Positions 1 to 11,018 of a stretch of DNA of 64,000 nucleotides are shown piece by piece. The translations under genes were made by a program, and so were the position numbers. Below the pieces are notes generated by a model. It had not been told where the DNA came from. It did not search any database and worked only from the letters and a program-made list of their open reading frames with translations. The DNA lies in contig CM043963.1 of the NCBI GenBank assembly GCA_014529385.2, forward strand, positions 104,390,912 through 104,454,911, given 5' to 3'. The DNA is from Adiantum capillus-veneris (taxonomy: Eukaryota; Streptophyta; Polypodiopsida; Polypodiales; Pteridaceae). Every line of letters begins with the position of its first letter. Positions within the stretch are counted from its first letter, which is position 1.

Positions 1-1410
1 ATTTCAGCCCTTGCACTAGGGAAGAAAGAGGAACCATTTACTTTACAAGATGTTTATCTTCTCTATGGAAATAGACTATGCGTTACTAGCTCACTACGTG
101 AGAAAGTAATGTATGAATCTCATGCTCCTCCTTATGCAAGGCATAGAGGGATTCAGTCTACTCTAAAGGGGATTGAAACATATTTCTATTGGCCTACCAT
201 GAAAGAAAACATACAAGAGTATGTTTCTAAATGTGTGGTATGCCAAAAGACAAAGTTTGATAGAGGGAAGCAACCTTGATTGCTTCAACCTGAGCCAATC
301 CCTAATTCACCATGGGAGAGCATATCCATGGATTTTATCTTTGGATTCCCTAAGTCTATCCATGGGAATACAGGAATATGGACGATAGTAGACAGGTTCA
401 GTAAACAAGCTCATCTTATACCTGTCAAAAAGACTATCAAATCCCATCAAATGGCAACCCTCTTTGTTTCACAAATATTCAAGTACCATGGCTTGCCAAT
501 GTCCATAGTGTCGGATAAAGATCCTAGAATGACCAATAATTTCTGGAAGGGTCTCTTTGAGAATTTAGGAACAAGGCTAAACTTCTCTTCGGCCTATCAC
601 CCGCAAACGGATGGCCAAAGTGAAATAGCTAACCTAACAATACTCGATCTACTAAAAGCCTATGTAACGGAAGTAGATCAAGGATCCCAATGGGATAAGT
701 ACTTACCCTTAGTGGAGTATGCCTACAATAACATTGTGCATACTTCCACGGGAAAATCACCTTTTGAGGTAATTGAGGGAAGATTAAAAAGTCCCTTGCT
801 ACTTAAGGTACACGGGAAGATCTTCGTTGCAGATGAGTATAGCCGAGACCTACAAGAATCTTTCCAAAAGATTAAGGATGCTATCTCTATCTCACAGCAA
901 AGGCAAAAGGCTGCTGTTGACAAGCACAGAAGAGCCCAAGCCTTTAAATAAAGTGATTGTGTCTTACTCAAATTTCCCAAGGCTCGCTTAAGGCACACGA
1001 CAGGTAAGAATCCTACGGGACACCAAAAGTACTATGCTAAGTTAGCAAAAAAGTACTATGGTCCCTTCCAGATTCTTAGGCCAATCAATGAGATGGCCTA
1101 TCAACTCAAGTCGCCCAACCATTAGCTCATACACAATAATTTCCATGTGAGCCTACTAAAGCCTTACAAAGGAGAGCCACCTCAAGAACCAACTATTGAA
1201 GACCCACCAGAGATCGAGGACCAAGAAGAGGTGCTGCATCCCGAGTCCACTCTCCGACATGAAGACAAGGTACTAAGAGGCGGTAAGACTATCCGACGAT
1301 ATCTTATTAAGTTTAAGAATTATCCTTTTGAAGATGCTAGATGGATGCAAGGCATACAATTAAAGGATAACCTAAACCTTGTCAATGCTTACAATGCTTC
1401 CCTAGAGTAA
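1..1410 (+). pseudogene. Ty3/gypsy (family A) pol 3' part: integrase and chromodomain
   Basis: The single forward frame starting at base 1 reads through the integrase zinc-binding region (paired His near SHAPPYARHRG, then CVVC), the catalytic core and a C-terminal chromodomain. Catalytic-core residues visible are the Asp in SMDFIFGFP, the Asp in IVSDKDPR and the Glu in GQSEIAN. The chromodomain contains YLIKFKNYPFEDARW. The frame is broken only by three nonsense codons (TGA 277-279, TAA 949-951, TAG 1123-1125), with no frameshift over about 470 codons. This is a chromovirus-type integrase, which inserts element cDNA into chromatin. The 5' part lies outside the window. A second copy of the family is spread over 26036-40640. 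Confidence 0.9.
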
Positions 1411-2087
1411 GAAAATGTACAAATGTTTAAAACGAACAAAGGTTTTTGTCTTATAAGACTCTCTTTTTCTTTATTGTGCACAAAAATGAAGTAGTATGCA
1501 TGCTTAGATCAAGTTTGCGAAGACGATGTCTCCCGAACACCAAGTAGAGCTTGTCACTCTACTATGGAAGACTGATAGGACTAATGTGCAGACATGCTCG
1601 CGGCAACTTAGGCTCTCAAGCGCCAAATGGACTAGTCATCCATTCTGAACGATGTCGTAGGGTAACATAGGGATCCTCTACCCGCTAAGAAAAGGACTAA
1701 TGAATATGCTTTATCTAATTCTCTACCCCATAGTCAAGGACGACTATGATTTCAAGAGAGAGGTAGTGTCATAATAATCAATATCTAATTCTCCTAAATG
1801 ATTTCCTCATGTTAAATTGATCATTTAATATGGGGAAGTGCGAGGGGAGAAAAAGCTAGAATATTGGTTAAGCTAGCAGACCGGCCACGGTAGGGATCCA
1901 AAGGAAAGAAAATAGGGATCCAAAGGGGGGGCCATCTGCAAAAGATCAATGTGCAGTAATGGGCTTAAAAAGACCCTAAGGTTCATCCCATTACAACTTC
2001 CAAAATGCTAAGGTTCCAAAATTCAAAGGTTGTGTCCAAAGGCCAAACACTAAGGAAATTGGATGCTTAGTGTGTGTCACAAAAAGT
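1411..2087 (+). other. Noncoding tail of family A element
   Basis: No ORF is supported here. The first ~120 bases match 40520-40640, the tail of the second family A copy, including the shared words TCTTATAAGACTC and TATTGTGCACAAAA. So this is the untranslated 3' end, and perhaps LTR, of family A. A purine-rich stretch near 1833-1855 could be a polypurine tract, but I could not fix an LTR boundary. Confidence 0.5.
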
Positions 2088-2145
2088 CTTTATCAATCCC
2101 TACATAGGAGGGCGCAAGCCCTGCAAGTAGGGGATGAGAGAGAAA

Positions 2146-2148
<3 letters not shown>

Positions 2149-2179
<31 letters not shown>
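2149..2179. repeat. (AC)n microsatellite
   Basis: Uninterrupted AC dinucleotides inside the family D LTR fragment. Confidence 0.95.
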
Positions 2180-2180
<1 letters not shown>

Positions 2181-2618
2181 GCTCCCTTTACACAAAGAGA
2201 ATGAGGGACACATGTCAGCTCCCTAGCCCAGATGCCCACAAGGTGTACCCGATTCCTATTGGATGGCCTTGGAGGTGGAACAATGAGAATTAGGCTAGAG
2301 TAAATCTAATTTAATTAATTTTAAAAACACTTAATAAAAGAACCAATAAGAATTAAGCTCTCTAGAAGACTATTGGACAGTCTCCCAAGGGACCAATGAG
2401 CATTCAATAGCCCAATGGCTTGCCTGATTCCTATTGGCTAGGAGGCAAAGGGGTCCAATGAGAGTTTAGTTTCATTTATTAATTACCTAATTCTCTCACA
2501 AAAGGGGAAAGGGGGACACATGTCAGAAGGCTATCACTTATGCTGCTTAATTGCCATTGGCTAAGCCTGGGAAGGTCCAATAGGATGCTAGCAAGAGCAA
2601 ATAGCAAGAGGGGTCGAC

Positions 2619-2620
2619 CA

Positions 2621-2656
<36 letters not shown>
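2619..2656. repeat. (GA)n microsatellite followed by a poly(G) run
   Basis: GA dinucleotides run directly into about ten consecutive G inside the family D LTR fragment. Confidence 0.95.
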
Positions 2657-2983
2657 CTGATTTTTGAAAGGCATTATCACACACACAATCACACAATCTC
2701 ATGTGTGAAGTAAAGAAGACTCTCTCCCCTTCTCAAGCTTTAATGGAAAGCTTATCACCTACTCCAAGCTTGTGAGAAGGAAGGCCTACACCAACAACTC
2801 TTGGCTTTGTGATGCAAATCCAACCAAGATCCAAGCTTCAATACATGCTCATCTCCTCTACCATACTAATTACTAAGCTAAGCTATGCTAATATGAGTGA
2901 TTATGGGACGAGATGTACATATTTCTCGTAAGAATACTCCTTCTTCCTCTCAATATACTCTCATACCCCACTAGCTCTATGCT

Positions 2984-3688
2984 TCGAACATACTGCAACC
3001 AGCAGCCCCAGCAATGGATCAAGTTTCTTCCCCTAGTTGAGTTTTCTTGGAACTCTTTTCACCCTCCCAGCCTCGGAATGTCACCCTTTAAAGCCTTGTA
3101 TGTTCAGGAATGTCTAGTCCCTCTTTGGTTAGCCGGCCCAGCTCTTCATGTTCCTGCCGCTTAGTCTATCCTGGAAGAGATGGATCATCAACTTCTAGTC
3201 ATTAGAGACAACCTGAAGAGAGCTAGTGATAGGCAGAAGAGCTACGCTAATCTTCACCGATTCTCTAGAAGCTTTAGCGAAGGCGAACAAGTTTTCCTCA
3301 GAGTCAAACCCAAACGCAGCTCCTTAAAGCTAGGGAAATTTCTGAAGCTTGCATTCAGATATTGTGGACCTTTTGGAATCCTTAGAAAGATAGGAGAACA
3401 AGCCTACAAGCTAGCCTTACCACCTCACATGCGCCTTCATAATGTTTTTCATGTCAGCCTCCTTAAGAAATATGTTGCTCACCCTCTACATGTTTTGAAT
3501 CATGATGACACCATTCTCATCAATCAGGAAGAATTTCAAATGGAACTAGAACAAGTTCTGGAAACTAAAGAGAAGCAACTGCGGCATAGGACAAATCGAG
3601 AAGTACTAATCAAGTGGAAGGGCTATCCGGTTGAAGATGGGAAGATTGGGACCAGCTAATTACCCAATTTCCAAGTTTTGGAGGATGA
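2984..3688 (+). pseudogene. Ty3/gypsy (family B) pol 3' end: integrase C-terminus and chromodomain
   Basis: The frame carries the end of the integrase core (FLPLVEFSWNS, SPFKALY), the GPF/Y-type module (GEQVFLRVKPKRSS, CGPFGIL, HNVFHVSLLKKY) and a chromodomain (EVLIKWKGYPVED). There is a TAG at 3162-3164. A one-base frameshift near 3645-3650 moves the chromodomain end into another frame, where a TGA near 3686-3688 fits the expected terminus. The catalytic Asp/Asp/Glu residues lie upstream of the truncation and are absent. The matching 3' LTR begins at 4528, so this is the remnant of that element. Confidence 0.85.
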
Positions 3689-4527
3689 GCTTATGTAATT
3701 CATCTTTTGGAATCAAATCAATATCTCCCTTTTGTCCAAACCCTTGATCATATTTTTGGTTGGTTCTTCGGAACAACTTATAATTATTCTTCAAGATAGC
3801 GATGGTGCTTTTCATGTAATTTTTATGCGGATGTAATCAATCGTCATATTTATGGAATTCAAGCATCTCCAGTCATTCAATTCTTTTGAGACTCAAATCG
3901 TCTATGGTGTTTTACAAGTCTAATTGTTATGATACATGAAATATCTAATTACCAAGTGAGATGAGGCAGTAAGCTATATACAGAAGAGAAATAAAGATGG
4001 GGGATATAAATTGGATACACAAGGGAGGAGATATTGCAAGATTAATTGAAAGATCAGTATGAAATCCTTAACTATCAATAACATGGTATCAGTTGGATGA
4101 TATCAATAGAGAAATGAATCAAGGCTCAAAACGGAAAAATTTAAAGTCTAGGTAAGAATGGTAAGATTTTTACAAAGCATATAATGGCTAGATAGAGAGC
4201 AAAGTGAAGAAATGATCTTCATACCTCACAAGAGAAACACAATCTGGTCACACCAAAGGAAAAATACCCAATTGAGTAAGATCACATTCAGTAATTAAAG
4301 TAACCCCGAGTCATTAAGACTTCTTTATGATTAAGACTTTTGAGTCAGCGCTAAAAATGGAAGAGAAGTACATTATTCAAGGTCCATACGAGCTTCACTG
4401 TCCTTTAATATAAATACGCTAAAAATTACTGACCATCTTTAATCATAAGTTGATCGAAGATTGAGTCTGTCTACTCTCTAAAGTATGTCCCGAGCTGAGG
4501 ACAACTCTTTCTTTTTGTTGGGGAGTT
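3689..4527 (+). other. Noncoding spacer and polypurine tract of family B
   Basis: About 840 bases separate the pol end from the 3' LTR, and I see no gene in them. The last bases (4515-4527, TTGTTGGGGAG) form a polypurine-tract-like sequence just before the LTR start TGTAAGG. The same arrangement, with a similar GTTGGGGAGG, precedes the family C 3' LTR at 47661. Confidence 0.6.
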
Positions 4528-4789
4528 TGTAAGGTCCCTTCCTAAACCCTAGAGCCATTCAGAACTTTTTCAGCCTAGAAAAAAATTTAGAAAAAGCAAG
4601 ACCGACAAAAAAGTCATGCGGACAACGAGACTTTACTCCATAATGAAAAGACAAAGATATTTCGGATAAGAAATTACGTGATCCTTATATTATTCCAAAA
4701 AGATTAAGATTATTTTTATACTTATTCGTCAAAAGTCGTGTGGGAACTGATCTAGATCGAGAACTGGCAGAAAAAGGAACTAACTTATT

Positions 4790-5012
4790 TGGAAGATAAA
4801 GTTAAGAGATAGGAATTGAGAAGAGAATTGGGATCAATAGGAATTGAGAAGAGAATTGGGGTCCAATAGGAATTAAGAAGAGATTGGGGTCCAATAAGAA
4901 TTGAGAAGAGAATTGGGGTCCAATAGGAATTGAGAAGAAATTGGGGTCCAATAGGAATTAAGAAGAGAATCCAATAGGAATTGAGAAGAGAATTGGGGTC
5001 CAATAGGAATTA
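4790..5012. repeat. ~29 bp minisatellite in the family B LTR
   Basis: Roughly seven imperfect copies of a unit containing GGGGTCCAATAGGAATT and GAGAAGAGAATT stand head to tail. The inverted LTR copy carries a shorter version at 24250-24395. Confidence 0.85.
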
Positions 5013-5179
5013 GAAGAATTCAAATTGAAATAAAATTCTTTGATTGAAGAATCCAGTTTAGAGTGAAATTCTTGAATGAGTCAAAAGTTGCAACTTCCCA
5101 CTCATTCTCTCTCTAGCTTACATTGAAGGTGAGCCCAACCACCCCCCAGTATATACATTGTATTCTACCCACCATTTCC

Positions 5180-5187
5180 TATATAAG
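5180..5187 (+). promoter_or_regulatory. TATA box of the family B LTR
   Basis: TATATAAG precedes a run rich in C and T and lies ~650 bases into the LTR. The equivalent site in the solo LTR is TATATAAACA on the minus strand near 24233-24242. Position and conservation suggest the LTR promoter; the start site itself is not visible. Confidence 0.5.
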
Positions 5188-5464
5188 CAACCCCTCTCCT
5201 TTGTAATTTGACACACATTGCTAAACTATTTGCATACTTGCCATGCTCAAGATTATGCTTAAGTAAATCAAGGTTTCCATTAAACCTTGCTCTTGCTCTC
5301 TCACTTTCTTGAAGGCCAAACCCTTGAGGGTTTTTTGAAGAAGCTCCTCTCTCCTTCCTCTTCATCCTAAATTCCTTTCCTTCTTCCTTGAGCCTCACAT
5401 CTCTTCAAGAAGGACTTCAACCCCACTTCCCTCTTGTTTAGAGGAGATAATCTTCACTTGCAGG

Positions 5465-6350
5465 ATTAATCAACCTAAACCATGTGTTTTAATACTAGGA
5501 AGGTTTATGTGTATCATATTAGCTCTAAGCTTTAATGGTAACCTTGGAATTATGGTTAAATATTAATGGTAGCTATGCATCATCAAGTTAAGTTTCAAAG
5601 GTATATTTGCACTCTTAAGCTAAGCTTTAATGGTAACTCTGCGCTTAGGTGTAAGCTTTAGTGACTACCTTGTATTTTAGGTTTAAGCTTTAATGGTAAC
5701 CTCGCAATTAGGGTTAAGTGCTAAGAGTATCTATGCATCATTAAGTTAAGTTTCAAAGGTAGATTTGCACTCTTAAGCTAAGCTTTAATGGTACTTTGCA
5801 CTTAAGTGTAAGCTTTACTAACTACCTTGTATTTTAGGTTTAAGCTCTGATGGTAATCTCGCTTTAATGGTAACTTTGTAGTTATGTGTAAGCTTTAGTG
5901 ACTACCTTGTATTTTAGGTTTAAGCTTTAATGGTAACCTTGGAATTAGGGTTAAATATTAATGGTAGCTATGCATCATTAAGTTAAGCTTCAAAGGTAGA
6001 TTTACACTCTTAAACTAAGCTTTAATGGTAAATTTGCACTTAGGTGACTACCTTGTATTTTAGGTTTAAGCTTAAATGGTAACCTTGCAAGTGCTAAGAG
6101 TATCTATACATCATTAAGTTAAGCTTCAAAGGTAGGTTTGCATCCTTAAGCTAAGCTTTAATGGTAACTTTGCACTTAGGAAAATCATTCAAAGACAAGC
6201 CTTGAATTTAGGGTTTAGCTTCCAGGGTGACTTTGTGTGTGATTAGGGTTAAGCTTCCATGGAAACCTTGTCTCATTAAAGAGATCAGAAAGGTTTAGTC
6301 TCATTATGATAATCAAGCTTAGGTTGTGCATGTCTCTTTATGGTAGGAAG
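5465..6350. repeat. Higher-order tandem array in the family B LTR
   Basis: Imperfect units built on AAGCTTTAATGGTAACCTT, TTAAGTTTCAAAGGTAGATT and ACTACCTTGTATTTTAGG recur with a period of roughly 150 bases. Sub-units are dropped or repeated between copies. The solo LTR has the same array at about 23410-23900, with fewer units. Confidence 0.8.
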
Positions 6351-8033
6351 AATGTATGGTTATAATCCTCTCTTCCAAGATTTAATGGAAAGCTCTAATT
6401 CCCATTTTATCCCCAAATCGAGCTTTAATGGAAAGCTCGAAGACTCATAAATTATAGAATGACCTTCTAGCTTCCTAAACGGAAAGCTAGGCACCATAAG
6501 AAAAGAGTAGTTGTCTAAGCTCAATAGAAGTAGTTGAATTTTTGGTATTGAGAAGAGTATTTCTAAAGTTGTGAATTTCAAGTTTGTTTGCAAATACCGG
6601 GTGGGGGAGATAGCGGATAACGTTGAGGAATTTATCTCTGTGTTGTTTGAAGTGAAAACTCTCAAGCTTCCATGGAGATGCCATATGGATTGCAAAGGAT
6701 TGCAAAAACCTGGGAATTATACAAAACGGTGATTGAACTTAAAAAGTCGGCATTTTTGAAGAGACATTAACCCAAATGCCTATGGCAAAAACTCGCTTGT
6801 ATTTTCTAAATAAACTTGGCTGGTAGATAATTAATGAAAGTAGGAATTAAGGTTGATAAATGAATGAACCTGGAAATTACCAACTAGGAGTTAAAAAGGA
6901 ATCTCGAAAGGGGATAGGGAAAGCCCACTGCCAGACATAGATTTAACTCTAGGAGTTTTGAAGATTGTTTGGAAATGACCGAAAACCAAGATGGATCTTC
7001 TTGGGGTCAATTTGATTGAAAGGCCGGCCCAGTGAGAGGATCCTCTTGGGGAACTTGACAGAGATTGGCCCTTTTTGGCTAGGGTAGAGTAATCGGCAAG
7101 TTTGTTATACCAGGTCATTCATGTCCGAGGGATAAGGGATAAATGGGTTTGTTTTATTTTTGCCCGACCGAGTGAAGTACCCGCGGTTTCTTATTGGAAA
7201 ACGGCCATAATCCAGGTATGGCCTGATGCCAATAGTTGGATGAGAAGGTCATACTCAGGGAGGATGATGTGAATTGAATTAAAGAAATTTGTCAGATTTG
7301 GTTGCGTAAAAAGGAATTGGAAAGGCTAGGAATATAGGGGCTATCATGTGCATCTGTCATCAGATGTGTGAGGTCCCTACCCCGCCATATCCAACAACGG
7401 ATCTGATGGTGAACCTGGTGGCCATTAGATCTATAGCGGAAGCAAACAAAGTGGTTCAGGGTTTAGCTAGCGGACGATCTCTCATCACAAAGTGAGTCGA
7501 GCTCGAGCCGACTAGCAATGAGATCTAGCTCCACCTCGCAGGGGAAGCGTACTTAAACTATCTAGCGATCCTAAGACCCACCTTCCAAGAGGAGAGAAAC
7601 CCCGAGTGCCTTTTTCCCCATGTTTCAGAGGCACATACTCTTGAGATTTCACCGCTCTAGGGCCAATGAGTATTACTAATATCGAAATAAGCACTATGGG
7701 GACAGAGAGTTCCCGACCAATCGGGACCACCCATCTCATAGGCATTGGCAACCTGAGCCAAGCCCCCACTTTCCACCCCCACACTCACACTTCCTTGTGT
7801 GACCTAATTACTACCACAATGATTGTTCAACATAGACATTCCTTGATTAATTCCGAATCACATTGTTCGTTAAGACAGCCCTTCAACCTGTATTTGAAAA
7901 CAACAGTATTCTAGTAAAAATTCTACTCCAACTTATTCATTCAAATTCCAATGTTCTGGAGGTACAACATCCCTCCTCCAGCGAGAGTTTACTCCTCCCG
8001 TTGTCGCCTAGCTGCCCATACAACTAGGTTTGT

Positions 8034-8146
8034 CCACCGCATAAAAAGCACGACATGGACACTCCCACCGCATAGAAATCAAGACGTGGGTTCCCACCGC
8101 ATAGAAAGCAAGTCGTGGATATCCACCGCATAGAAAGCAAGTCGTG
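8034..8146. repeat. ~27 bp tandem repeat in the family C LTR
   Basis: About four copies of a unit containing CCACCGCATAGAAAGCAAG and TCGTGGAT. The same block is present in the other LTR copy near 42115-42240. Confidence 0.8.
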
Positions 8147-8443
8147 GATTCAAGAGCCCTTTAACGAGGAACTCTGCCCCCTGTGATCAGTAGGGGGTCA
8201 GGATTGATTCAACATTGGAAATAAAATAAACATGTCGAGCAAAATTTTCCCTAGCATACATTCTTTCCTATTGCAAACAGCATACCCATCAATCATTTCT
8301 TTCCTAATTTAGACTTTAATGTACAAATGAGTTTAATGCCGAGGTTTCCGTCGGATTTCTCCAACATGTTTTGGGAATATGTTCATTCCTAACTAAACGT
8401 GTGCAATGTTAATTCAAACGACTTGAATAAAATTATGACCTAC

Positions 8444-8584
8444 CTCTTCCATTTCTTCGTCAATGGCCCGTGAGATGGCCGGTATTTGTTCGTCCATGGG
8501 AGATTTTCCCTTTTCATTGACATTGCTTGTTCCCGCCTCGCTGTCGTGGGCACCACCGAAGCGAGTTCTCTTAACCGGGGCCAT
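8444..8584 (-). CDS. LTR-encoded exon (solo LTR copy)
   Basis: On the minus strand an ATG at 8584 opens a 47-codon reading frame starting MAPVKRTRFGGAHD and ending DEEMEE. It is followed immediately by a consensus donor (GAG/GTAGGT). The same frame has the same length (141 nt) in the element C 5' LTR at 41684-41824, with only a few residue changes visible (for example A/D at residue 2) and no indel. In this solo LTR the downstream exon is absent, so it cannot make the full product. I recognise no domain; the peptide is hydrophilic, with an acidic end. Confidence 0.5.
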
Positions 8585-9402
8585 TTTACTCACTACTTTA
8601 AATAATTAGCTTGGAGAAAAGAGCTAAGGTCCGCAAGCGTCATAACAAACCAATTGATAGATTAGCAACATTAAATAATCCCTCCTATATGAGAGGTCTA
8701 GATTTTTCCATATAGAAATCATTATGGATGACACATAATCCTATGGGAACCGGCTCTAAAGATAATTACTTGGCTTAGATGATTAAGAATAATAAGGTCC
8801 CATTAATAGAATTACCAGGAAGATGAGTCAGCATAATTGATCTCTTTCCTAGCAATTAGAGGATGCAGGTTCACCTCATGCATAGGTGTGAGAAAAATTA
8901 ACTCTTAGAGACTTAATGATAGCTTTAATTTTAGCTTAATTACATCTTAATGCATAAGAGAATGGATCTAATTTAGCGACATTGTTAATAAAAAAGTGAT
9001 TTTCATCAATCTACACAGTTACCGGCTTATGGACTAATCACTATGCTACCTAGAGAGAGAAAATTCTATTAATCATGCACTAATCACTAATTAAGGATGA
9101 TGAATGGCTGATAATTCAGCTATGGTGTGATGATTACATAATAGAATATGGTTAAAGAGAAATTAGAGAGTAATTATAGAGAATTACGACTAGGAATAAG
9201 CATAATAGACGAGGAATTTAGATGGTAATGAAAAGGATTTGCAGAAAGCATTAATTAAACCGTGGTTATCGTGATTAAGGGCTGATCATCCTCTTGATCT
9301 CTGATTTAATCGAGCTTCTTGAGGCGAGAATTCGACAGCACCTCCCTACTTGCTTCTCCTTCAAAGGATGTGTGTACCGACAGCACCTCCCCAAGGTGTG
9401 TG

Positions 9403-9405
<3 letters not shown>

Positions 9406-9438
<33 letters not shown>
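9406..9438. repeat. (GT)n microsatellite in family C solo LTR
   Basis: GT run; the other LTR copy carries the complementary (AC)n at 40794-40844, which is longer. Confidence 0.95.
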
Positions 9439-9440
<2 letters not shown>

Positions 9441-11018
9441 CACCCCTTTAAATATTCCTTCTCAAGCTGAAAATTGATTTGGGTTGCAATTTGCATCTGG
9501 GAGCCTCTCTAGTTAAGCATGGCAAGTCCAGTTGCCTACCCACCAAGTGTCCAGTTGGCTTGGTTAACTGACTCTCACACTTAGTAGCAGGCTTAGAAAC
9601 TCTCCCAAGACTCCCACAAGGCAAAAGGGCACCGCCTAGCTGCTAAAGCTGACATGGAGTGGGTTGGAACCTGCTCCCACACAGCCTCGGGCCCCCGGTG
9701 CCTCCCCGGACAATTTTGGGAAAAAATGATTTTAGGCTAAAACGGGTCATACGAGTCGGAATTTGATGCCGAAAATTGCTATAGCAAGCTCTAACTGAGG
9801 TGTAATGGCCCGAGTACCAGCCATATTTAGCAGCCCTCGGGGTCCGAAAATGCATTTTTTCAAATTTGGGGTACGGGTACAGTTTTTCGAGACAATCAAA
9901 ACTGGACGGGTCTGGTGCCCAAAAACTTACTATTTTTGGAAATTTTTTGCAAAAATTATTTTAATTCACATTTGGAAGCTTTAAAACATTCTAAACATCA
10001 TGGCACTGACAGAATTCAGAAAACTGCTAAAAATAGTAACTTTTTTCATTATGATCTTTACATGGTACACGGTGCTCTTTTTGGTCGGGGTCAAAGACCT
10101 TACAAGATGGTGCTATACCTCTCGAAATAAATGCTTAAGAAGGAATGATTAAATTACTTGATGAGACTTTCCAAAACACTTAATTCTAGGAAATATTGTG
10201 AAGGTGCTGCCATTTTGACGGCTTGTAACCGATTATCTTGGTCCTGAGTAAGGCAAGATGAATTGGTTGAAACTAAATGTGTTGTATGATTAGATGGGAA
10301 ACTAGTTACAAGCTAATTGTAGCAGATAAAGGTAAAGAAATGAATTAAAAGTTTCTAAATAAAGATTTGGTGGGAACAACCAGATGAATTTGCATGAACG
10401 AGGGTATGCAACAGATTGTATGTTGCTTGTTGGCTGACGATGTCTGATAGACTGTCTTCCTGATTTTGTAGTAGTTAAGTACTACCTCGGGAAGGGATTT
10501 TCATGAAATGGTTCGGTGGGTGGGCGGATCTGGAGGGTCAGATGGCCGGACGTTGAATAAATTTTTTATGTTAAATGCTAGGACTGTGCGGGATAAAAAC
10601 GGGTAAGCGAGAACGAGCGAGACCAGGTAGGATTATAAGATCCCTCTTCTTAGGGGAAAGCGATAACTGTCGTGCCTGCTTGTCTGGAAAAAGGGATTAT
10701 CGCCATGAACCAAGGGAGAACAAGAAAGCAAGAGCAAGATCCTCAAGTTAAAGATAAAGAGAATCAAGACTAAGGACCACGATTTCGGGTGTGGGTGACT
10801 GAAAGATGCCAAGGACTGATTAAATTATGATAAGCGGATAGAGTCGTCAAATTGATGGGATTTAGCCTCTTGGTTTGGCATTCGAGATAGGCCGGAGTCC
10901 TATCTGGGCGTCCGTCCCAAGTGCAAGGGATACCTGCAGATAGATCTACGTCATTCCCTGGAGCAATCTGGAAGACTGAGGGAGGTGAGTAGGGTCGAGT
11001 CTGGGTATGGCCCTCACA

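Larger units (their letters stand above)
2088..2983 (+). mobile_element. LTR fragment, family D, copy 1
   Basis: This stretch aligns by eye with 54069-54780. Shared landmarks in the same order are GGACACATGTCA, CCTATTGGATGG, GCCTACACCAACA, CTCTTGGCT, AATCCAACCAAGA and CCCGCTAGCTCT-like ends. There is no coding content. It ends abruptly at the start of a family B pol fragment, so it is either truncated or was the insertion site of that element. It contains an (AC)n run and a (GA)n-poly(G) run. Confidence 0.6.
7362..10109 (-). mobile_element. Solo LTR of family C with 5 bp target duplication
   Basis: The LTR itself is 7367-10104 (2738 bp), flanked by AGATG at 7362-7366 and 10105-10109. On its own strand it starts TGTAAGGTC and ends ACCTCACA. 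The uninterrupted family B sequence around 22440-22475 shows the empty site. The sequence matches the family C 5' LTR at 40641-42909. No internal domain is present, so the element has been reduced to one LTR, as expected from LTR-LTR recombination. Confidence 0.92.
4528..11018 (+). mobile_element. Family B 3' LTR, split by a nested solo LTR
   Basis: It begins TGTAAGGTCC and ends CCCTCACA. The same sequence occurs in reverse complement at 21551-24658 with identical ends, which fixes the boundaries. The uninterrupted LTR is about 3.1 kb; here bases 7367-10104 are a foreign insertion. Inside are a ~29 bp minisatellite, a TATA box and a long AAGCTTTAATGG-type array. The polypurine tract and chromodomain just upstream show that this is a 3' LTR. 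Confidence 0.9.

Noticed and set aside
5465-6350. CRISPR-like array
   Set aside because: Repeats are imperfect, with uneven period and no unique spacers. The same array lies in a second LTR copy, and the DNA is eukaryotic.
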